A DNA stretch of 64,000 nucleotides from Quercus robur. Lineage: Eukaryota; Streptophyta; Magnoliopsida; Fagales; Fagaceae. The stretch is taken from assembly GCF_932294415.1 (NCBI RefSeq), contig NC_065536.1:45667854-45731853 (forward strand), written 5' to 3'. The notes beneath the pieces are model-generated. The model had not been told where the DNA came from, made no database searches, and was given only the letters and a program-made list of their open reading frames with translations. Each line of letters starts with the position of its first letter. The stretch's first letter is position 1. Below are positions 56,559 through 64,000 of the stretch, piece by piece. The position numbers and the translations under genes were made by a program.

Positions 56559-57572
56559 AAAAATGTTTTGACACCCCCTAAATTTTAACATAGTGGCCAA
56601 TACACTCCCTGAACTTTTATTTTAGCCAATTTACTCCTTAAACTTTGCTTATGTGACAAATAGGACCATCTATTAGCCAAAACGTTAAGTGACTAATAGA
56701 ACTATCACACACATTTTTTTAAAAACAAAAAACAAACGTCTAGACCAATTAGAAGGGGGTGAGAGAAAAAAGAAAAGAAAAAAGAAAAAGAAAAGATAGC
56801 CTCATCCTTATCTCCCCCTGCAAATAAAGCTTAAGCACAAAAGCATACCAGATCAGATCAAACTCTAGCAAATAAATTGTAATAAATTTTTATCTATATA
56901 GACTATATTCAAATAAATTGTAATATGTACAACAATTGTAAATACACGTACAAGCTCCCAAGAAATAGTTACGGGAAGCCACAATTATTTTCAGTCTCTA
57001 CATCTCATCTCTGGTTTCCAAACCCAAGCTAATGCTTCTCTTTTACAACTTCTCTCTCTAAACCCATAGATCAGCCATCATGGCTGACTCAAGACCTCCA
57101 TTGCCACTATAGGTCTCTTCTTTAATTTCTCTCTAATGATTTCTTTTTCTCTCTGGCTAAAACCTTAGCCTCCATATCTAAAACTCTCAAGCTTTAACCT
57201 CCCAAATTTAAACCCAAATCTAACCACCACATCTCAAATTTATGTTTTCCTCTCTCAAAACTGAATGGTGAGATTGTCAGTAGGACTATGATCGTCTCTT
57301 TCTCCTAGGATTCAAATTGACACCTAATTGTGTGGATCATCTCTCTCCTAGGTTTCTCTCTCTCATCTCTATGGGTCTTAGACAATTGAATTGAGTGATT
57401 TTAATGCTCACATGCGTGTCACGTGAGTATTCCATTAATTTATTAACAGTAGACCAACTAAAGTACTAATTTGGCATATGAGTAAAGTTTAAGGAGTAAA
57501 TTAGCTAAAATAAAAGTTCAGGGGATGTAATGGCCACTAAGTTAAATTTTAGGGGATGTCAGTGCATTTTTT
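56559..57572. mobile_element. DNA element with ~100-bp terminal inverted repeats
   Basis: Left AAAAATGTTTTGACACCCCC...GGCCAATACACTCCCTGAAC... and the reverse complement of the right end (AAAAAATGCACTGACATCCCC...GGCCATTACATCCCCTGAAC...) align for about 100 bp, through TTTACTCCTTAAACTTT. The ~800-bp interior has CT-rich DNA and no transposase. A target duplication is not obvious. A MULE or other long-TIR non-autonomous element is likely. Confidence 0.75.
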
Positions 57573-57693
57573 CAAAATAAATGGGCAACAACATATAAGC
57601 AAGAACATAAAAAGTTTCTAGAAGCCTAGAAGAAATGAGATTTCTTCCCCATAAGGGTACTTCCCATATTAAGTCTAGGGGATGGTTCAATAC

Positions 57694-59351
57694 TATAGAC
57701 ACAACGAGGAGTTGCCACCTAATTTTACAATGGCCTAGGAACCATGAATATAGTGTCCTCTCGGGGAAGAACCTTTTGATCTTACTATTAGAGTATGGGT
57801 TTGGAGTTTAGGTATGGTTTTGGGAAGGTGTTAGGTACCCAAAACCGCCCAACCCTAGGGTTGGCTTCTACTCATTGTGTCTTATGTCTTAATCCTGTTA
57901 AAGGCATATTCAATATTGTATCTATACTTACACACACACTAGCATACATCTAACTAAGCATACAATCATGGCATCAATCATCTATCATGGCATATCACAA
58001 CCCAAGCCTAACATACATGGCATCTCATATCAACCTAACATTCATCTAGCATCATATCACATCCAAGGCAGAAACATAGGCAGCAAACAATCATGGTAGA
58101 AACACAAGCATGGAAAGATCCAAGTAACATGTGATTGCATCTATACATTAAGAATAACTCATCCAAACAAACATGTTCATATCTATCATTAAACATAAAT
58201 CATGTGTGTTTATGTGAATACATAACTTACCTCACTTACATTGCTGCATCTCAACACCTATGGCATTAATGCATGAACATGTGAATGTGTGCTCATGGCA
58301 TCAAAACAAGGAAACAAAAGATAAACCCTAATTTCAACATGTGAAAGACAAATAAACAATAAATAGAGAATAACGACTTATATCTATAAAAAGGAACCAA
58401 AACAGAGGCATAGCATGTGAAACAAATGAAGAAAACAAAGCAGAAAACTTAAATTAGGGTTTCTGGGTAGCGGTATACTCGTGCAGGTCAAATGCATGTG
58501 TTCGCAAACTTTGACCTGCGTGCGCAGGCTGGCTCAGAAACCCTAGCACAAAATGCATAAAACACAAAAGAATGAAGCAACACTTAAAATAATAAATCTA
58601 ACAACCTAACATGATTAAAAATATAAAAGATGACTAAAACTAAGCTATATAAGTATAAAATAAACAAAGAAAAAAGATTAAAAATGAAATTAAAACAGAA
58701 AAGGGAGAAAAGAGCTTAAAACTCAATACATCAAAACAAAAGCTCTTAGGCTTGATTTTTGATTGCTCCCTATCAGTCAAATCTATTTACAATCAATGAA
58801 AAAGTGATTAGTAATCTCAAACTCGAAGATCAAGGCCAGAAAATGCCTATTAAAAGAAAATTGATTTGAGGATGTTTTGTGAAAAACTCCCTCTTTGATT
58901 CACTATTTCTAGTGAGTCCTAGTGTTTTCCCTTAGGATTTTTGTGTGTTTTGCAAAGGTACCATGTATGGTTATTTATATTGTGAAAATGAGGGTTTGGA
59001 ATGGCTCCCAGACGATGTGGGATTCGTTCCAAACCTCTGTCTTTGATGCAAAAAACTTGTCTCTCATAGTTTCTAAAACCCTACATAAGCGTGCAGGTTT
59101 GTGCCTACATGCGCATGCATCATGGTCGTGCACGCATGTTGATTCTTGCGCGCGTAGGTCGAGGGTTTTCTTCTCTTTATCTTTCCAAAAATAGACTTAT
59201 TTTCTCATTAAATTTATATTTTCCATTTTATCATTTCTCAAGTCAATTTAATATCTGATTAGGCCTTAAACCAACCTTGGATCTTAGAATTTCGACATAA
59301 TTGGGGAACGGGGGCCTAAGTCATAAGGGGTACAAAATGCAGTGTCTACAG
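57694..59351 (-). repeat. LTR of a second Tat/Ogre-like element (3' LTR, minus strand)
   Basis: On the minus strand, AAAAGAGGGGCATC (a polypurine tract, 59352-59365) is followed by TGTAGACACTGCATTTTGTAC, an LTR start. The other end reads GTGGCAACTCC...GTGTCTATA at 57694, matching the expected ...GTGTCTACA with one change. About 1658 bp. A minus-strand TATAAATAACC lies at about 58968-58980. It shares the GGAGTYGCCAC...GGTGTTAGGYACCC words with 43512-43740. The flanking duplication cannot be tested because the other LTR is not seen. Confidence 0.65.
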
Positions 59352-61331
59352 ATGCCCCTCTTTTGATTTGTGAGCTCTGCTAATGGAATCAAAAGAATAA
59401 GAGACAAAAAATTTTGTTTCGACGTACAGCTCGGGTCCAACCCACACACATGACACATATCACGCACATGGGGTGGGGTGCAACTCCAAAGAGTTGTGTG
59501 TGATTCGTATGTCTAAATTCCCACCTCTGTTGCTTGGGAAACAAGCAACGATAGGTTCACCATCCCAAAACCTGTTTTGCCAATTGCAAGCAAAAAGCGA
59601 GTGACTCATTATCCTAGAGTCACTTAAAAAGAAAAACAAACAAGCCAACGGCCACAACCATCAACCAAACAAACAAGGGTGCTCTTACAAGCTTAAAAGG
59701 ATACATTTCTGTGGTGTCCATCTAAGGCTCTTGCCCCAAACTTCTCTGGGTGGTACTTGTCTTCCATCTTCATCTCTACTTGTTTTGGTGAGGCTTTTGC
59801 CTCGGGGTGACCTTGGTCTCTGTCTCTATCTCTACCTTTTCTATTGCACCTGCATGTTTAATTCCCGTAGGATATGTGCACAAATTTTGACTTGTATAGG
59901 ATCTATGCCTACATATTCAATTCCCTCGAGATATGTGCACAAGTTATGTGTTCTTCCTTTCTGATTTGTATGGTTTGTGGCTTGTGCTTGCATATTCAAT
60001 TCCCATATGATATGTGCATAATTTCTGTATTTTGACTTATGAGGAAGTCCTTGGATGAAAGATCCATTGGGGATGCTCGTGGGACTCATTGGTGAGTATA
60101 ATTTGCTGAGAAGTGTATTGGTGATGACTCTTGATGGTGTGCTATTCCTTGGGGAGGGGGTAACTTATTGTGGATTTCTTGGTGGTGTGTTGCTCACTGG
60201 GGAAAAATTTCCTCCATTGGGGAAAAACTGTCTTTATCTTTCTTATGATTCATTGGGGATTGATGCTGATTCCACTTTCGAGGGGGTTTTATCAACTCCA
60301 TTAGGGAAATTTCATTTTGCAACTCTTGAGGGGACTACTTCTGTGTCTTCGACGCACGAGGGAGTCCTTCTATGATACTGAATTTTGCTGGGAATTTGGT
60401 TGATGATCTTAACTCCTGGAGGAGTTTTCTTGATGATTTCTGATCCATTGAGGGATGTTTTTTATGCTTTCAATCTACTAGGGATGCCTTTGAGGGTCTT
60501 TTTGTTCTTTGTCCACTAAGGGCATTTCTGTCATCTTTGGATGTATTCTTGAATTTTCCTTTGCATTTCCAGCATCTCTTAACCCTTGTCTTAACATTGT
60601 CTTCTTTCAATTCAGCCTACTTTGCAGGAGCATGAGGAGCTCATTTGGCTTGCGGGGAGTCATAAGCTGGAGGTGACAGAGTATTCCAAGCAATTATACG
60701 GTGGTGAAGGTGCTGGTGATGATGATGATGGTGGTGGTGGTGATGGCGGTAGAGGTTTAGAGTCGACTCCAAGCTATCAGTAGAGGAAGAGGCATTTCAG
60801 GTGATCCTATAGATAGACAGACAGACACAGACACAAATAGACAGCATATTTCTTTCTTTTTGTTGTTGTTTTTATTGTTTTTCTCTTTTCAGCATACATT
60901 CCTGCACTTTGGATTTGATTTTAGACATTGAGTTGTACTTAAGAACATCTTTCACATTTATGCTTTCATTTAGGATATGTACTTAAATTACAAACTTGTG
61001 GAAACTTTGTGCAATTATGCTGTTCTTGATTTTTGATATTTGGAAATTTTGAGCTTGAATTGTGCCTTGAGTTGTAAGAATTCACAAGAGAAGCTTTTGG
61101 GGAGAAAACACACTCAAAACAGGGGAAAACTCAATTTTGCTTGCCTTTGTGCGTGCGCATACTCGTGCCTGCGCACACAAGCTTTTACCCTGCGTACACA
61201 GCTTTGACCCTGTGCACGCATGCTAGTGTTTGAAAAACCCTAGCCGCCCTACTTAGGTATAAATAACCGTTGGGGTCCAAACCTTCTCTAAACGTATTTT
61301 CAGCCCAGAAAACATTCTTTAGGGCTCTCCA
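59352..61331. repeat. Non-coding part of the second Tat-like element with minisatellites
   Basis: 59849-60025 has three diverged units with TTCAATTCCC...GATATGTGCACAA. 60040-60540 has a degenerate array of units containing CCATTGGGGA / TCATTGGGGATT / CCATTAGGGAAATTTC and related words. A (GAT/GGT)n tract lies at about 60712-60750. 61140-61225 is rich in TGCGCAC/GTGCACGC words, as are 58490-58530 and 59090-59160. No protein domain. Confidence 0.55.
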
Positions 61332-61953
61332 ATGGCAGAATTCTCTCATTTAGAAGTCTCGGCATGGATTAAGAAGCTTGGCCCTAATTTCAAAAAGGCT
61401 TTTGGTCTTTCTTGCATCGTTCCATATCATCAAATCAAAGTAGATGAACCTCTCCTTTGTGCTGTTGCCAACTTTTGGATCCCTATTCCGCATGTTTTTC
61501 ACTTCAACGTTGTAGAGATATGCCCCACTCTTGAAAAGTTTAGTGCAATCTTGGTTGAACCCGAAGTTAACACTCTTGTTTTTCCTACCATGGGTGGGGA
61601 TCTTCCTACCTTGATTCAAGCTCCATCGGTTGTTTCTCTTGACATGGCAAAGCATTGGTGTGTTTTTGGCAAGTTGAACATCCCTCTAATTTTTGCGTAC
61701 TTCTCTCGGCTAATTGTCCCTGTGACCGATAGACCACGTTCCCACTATCTTGATGCTTTCTACCTGTGTGTTCTTGCAAGATACTTTTGGTACATGGGAC
61801 AGTCTACGTAGACCACAGAATGTACTTGGTGGTTAGTGATTTGAGGAGTGGAAACCTTGTAGGTATGATCTTGGCTGAAACTCTTAATGGCTCGGATGCG
61901 TTTCATAGGAAGGAAGCAAATTTCTTGGCGGGGAGCCCTCTCCTTCTTTAGGT
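61332..61953 (+). pseudogene. DUF7745-like retrotransposon-associated ORF, frameshifted
   Basis: 61332-61811 encodes MAEFSHLEVSAWIKKLGPNF... with LLCAVANFWIPIPHVFHFN, ICPTLEKFSAIL and CVLARYFWYMGQST-stop. In another frame 61766-61953 goes on with HRMYLVVSDL, MILAETLNGSDAFHRKEANF and LAGSPLLL. The order (ll-a-v-FW-p, PT-eE-fs-iL, ILAET...a...E..F..gs.LLL) matches the plant DUF7745 family as I recall it, so one frameshift near 61795 breaks it. It reads opposite to the LTR at 57694-59351, so it would be the antisense ORF of that element. Function unknown. Confidence 0.5.
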
Positions 61954-63015
61954 ATAATCCCTAATTTTTGCCTAGGTTCTTAACCTAGTGGGATCCCTTT
62001 AATTTTTTTTGCATGGATTGTCTTTCGATTTTCAACCCATTGAGGCTCCTTATATCATATTTTCATCATATTTTTTTTTCACTCATGTCTTTTTTCTTTT
62101 TTCTCTTTTCTCTCTGTACGTGCAAGTTAGATTTGAACTTATATGAAGGAATAAAATAAGTTATCTAATAGTACATCTACATGAAAAAGCTTCTACATGA
62201 CAAAGATGCTAGCTTTAACATGACACACGTTAGAGAAGAAGAAAGTGATAGCAAGAACATAAAAAGGACATAAGATGCACGTGGAAAACCCTAGGAAAGG
62301 GATGAAAAACTATGGTTTGAGCAAGAATGGAATGTTCTTGCTCCATTCAGATTTGTATTATGTGAGGAAAAGAGGTCACTCTTGTACAATAAAGGTGTTC
62401 TTCCTTAAAAAGAGACCTTGTTTTTACCTTCCTATCTTATCAACTTTTCACTCTCTTCTCTACCTATCTACTTGGGTTCTTACCCTAAAATACAACTGCA
62501 TGTTCCTCTTATAATCTGAGGAATATGGCTGAGTACAAAGACAGGTGTCAACTCATCATTTCCTTATTTTGGACATTTTCACTGCTGTGATGTTATTTGT
62601 TGACTGGAGGATAGAGATTGCGCCAACATGGCATTGGGGCCCGTGGGTAGGTGACTTTGCCATTGCTTGGGAAACAGGCCCTAGACATTGAGAGGGACAT
62701 CAGGAGTACTGTGAATGATACACATGTCTCTGAAGTGGTCCAACTTGCATTCAACCAATAAGGGGTGTCCTCATAGTTGCTGACCTTAGAAAGTCACTAT
62801 CTCCCTTTTTGTGAATGCTTGAGTACCATATTAGGTGCATATCTTACTTCCTTCCCAAGGCAGTCACGCCTTTGGCACAGACCAAGAATAGGATCTTTTA
62901 GCCAACGCTTCCTCTTCCTTTGCTTACAGCCATTCCACATGTAGGGTCCAGATCCAACTACATACGCATTCTCCCATGCCTTAGTGGTGTTGTGAGAGAC
63001 CAAAAAAATTGGGGT
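61954..63015. other. Non-coding retrotransposon-like DNA before the last LTR
   Basis: No convincing protein. The final bases ACCAAAAAAATTGGGGT (62999-63015) look like a plus-strand polypurine tract. Words such as TTGCTTGGGAAAC (about 62655) also occur near 59531, suggesting related elements. Confidence 0.4.
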
Positions 63016-64000
63016 TGTAGACACTCAATTTTACACCTATAATTTAATCAAGAAAGATGGCTAGAATGACCATTCATATACCCAAAATTCATGATTGCAT
63101 TACATGCATTAATTCATTCACTGTATATCATAAAAATGATCTTGAGATTCTAACGGTCACAACGGTATGCTCGATTTCCAAATCGGACCGTCGGATTGAA
63201 AGATATCGCATGATCAGGTTTGCATGGTTTGCATGCATTTTGTTTGGGTGGAACCAACCACACATGAATAATTTAAATTAATTCTGATTGGTCGAGCAAT
63301 TAAAATTAATTAAATAATTTTGTGATTGATTGTTAATTAGTATAGGCTTCTTGCATGGGAATAAAATAGGATGATCAGATAACTACAAAATTGTGCATAA
63401 TCAAGACTTTTTGGAGTATTTATCTACAAGATAATCATTGCTGAAAAGACTTGAATTATCAAAAAAATAGTTTAATTTTTAGAATGTGGATTAAAAAAGT
63501 GCCTAAGTGCAAGTCTTGGCTAAAAAAAAACCTCAAAAAATGAGTCCAAAATGGACCAAAACTCAAACACGGGACCAGCACCCACTTTTGGAGTGCCGAT
63601 TGTCACTTTCAAAGTGCCGATTGGCATAAATAGGGGCCCCGGCCTAAGGGCACTTGAATTGAGATAAACCTTACCTTTTTCGGTTTTTTAGAATAAGGAC
63701 GCGTCCTAGTTCATATTCTGATCATTTAGCTAAATTTTCGAACATCCCAACCTCTATAAATAGAGGGGGCCTCTTAAAATTCAGCACACTTTTTCACACT
63801 CTCTATCTCCTCTCTTTCTAACTCTTCTCTTCTTTTATTTTCCTTCTTACATTAAATACATTCTGGAGGCTCTAACCTTAGGAATTTCTTTTCTGTAAGA
63901 AAAACATTTTAGGTTTCAAAGAGAATTGAATAAATTTCTTTGTACCCTAAAATATTCCTTCGCTACTAAGAAAAGCACGCTTATGCAAGAGGCAATTTTT
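63016..64000 (+). repeat. LTR of a Tat/Ogre-like element, plus strand, runs off the window
   Basis: Starts TGTAGACACTCAATTTTACACC, close to the start of the minus-strand LTR at 59351, directly after a polypurine tract, so it is probably a 3' LTR. A promoter-like CTCTATAAATAGAGG lies at about 63752-63766. The 3' end is beyond position 64000. Confidence 0.65.

Overview
The window is nuclear DNA of a flowering plant: intron-rich genes of plant-specific families, AT-rich introns and intergenic DNA, and dense, nested plant transposable elements. A woody eudicot is likely, and the repeat style feels like Fagales. That is an impression, not a proof.

Only two host genes are clearly supported. (1) 2487-11194 (+) holds the last nine coding exons of a SUVH4/KRYPTONITE-type histone H3 lysine-9 methyltransferase: the end of the SRA domain, then pre-SET, SET and post-SET. 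Its 5' exons are not visible and probably lie left of position 1, which would place the LINE fragment at 1-1126 inside one of its introns. (2) 25324-21375 (-) is a complete four-exon pantothenate synthetase (pantoate--beta-alanine ligase) gene of 325 codons. Its third intron is swollen by a SINE, a MITE-like segment and C/A and G homopolymers. A small unidentified coding-like stretch lies at about 17600-17880 (-).

The rest is mobile DNA, much of it readable at base level. 13440-16825 is an old minus-strand LINE split by a PIF/Harbinger-like element (TSD TAA), which itself holds a 349-bp solo LTR (TSD CTTTT). 25536-28028 is a Helitron cluster that captured two exons of a C2-domain gene, and its uninterrupted target site survives next door. 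28441-34160 is a full-length but decayed L1-type LINE with a 17-bp TSD, sitting inside a larger direct/inverted repeat. 37905-38350 is an almost fully palindromic foldback element. 38363-39967 is a Ty1/copia fragment, adjoined by a hAT element (39968-43372, TSD CTGTGGAC) with a decayed transposase.

45845-56422 is a structurally complete Ty3/gypsy element of the Tat/Retand type on the minus strand (TSD GCTTG). It has two 731-bp LTRs, gag-protease-RT-RNaseH-second RNaseH-integrase, an 80-bp tandem array and a spliced antisense ORF reading (+). Gag-protease and pol are in one frame, separated by a UAG in the classic leaky context UAG CAA UUA. From 57.6 kb to the end are parts of further Tat-like elements: a minus-strand LTR (57694-59351), minisatellites, a broken antisense DUF7745-like ORF (61332-61953) and the start of a plus-strand LTR at 63016.

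No rRNA or tRNA genes, CRISPR arrays or bacterial operons were seen. All identifications rest on reading by eye and on recalled family motifs; no database search was run.
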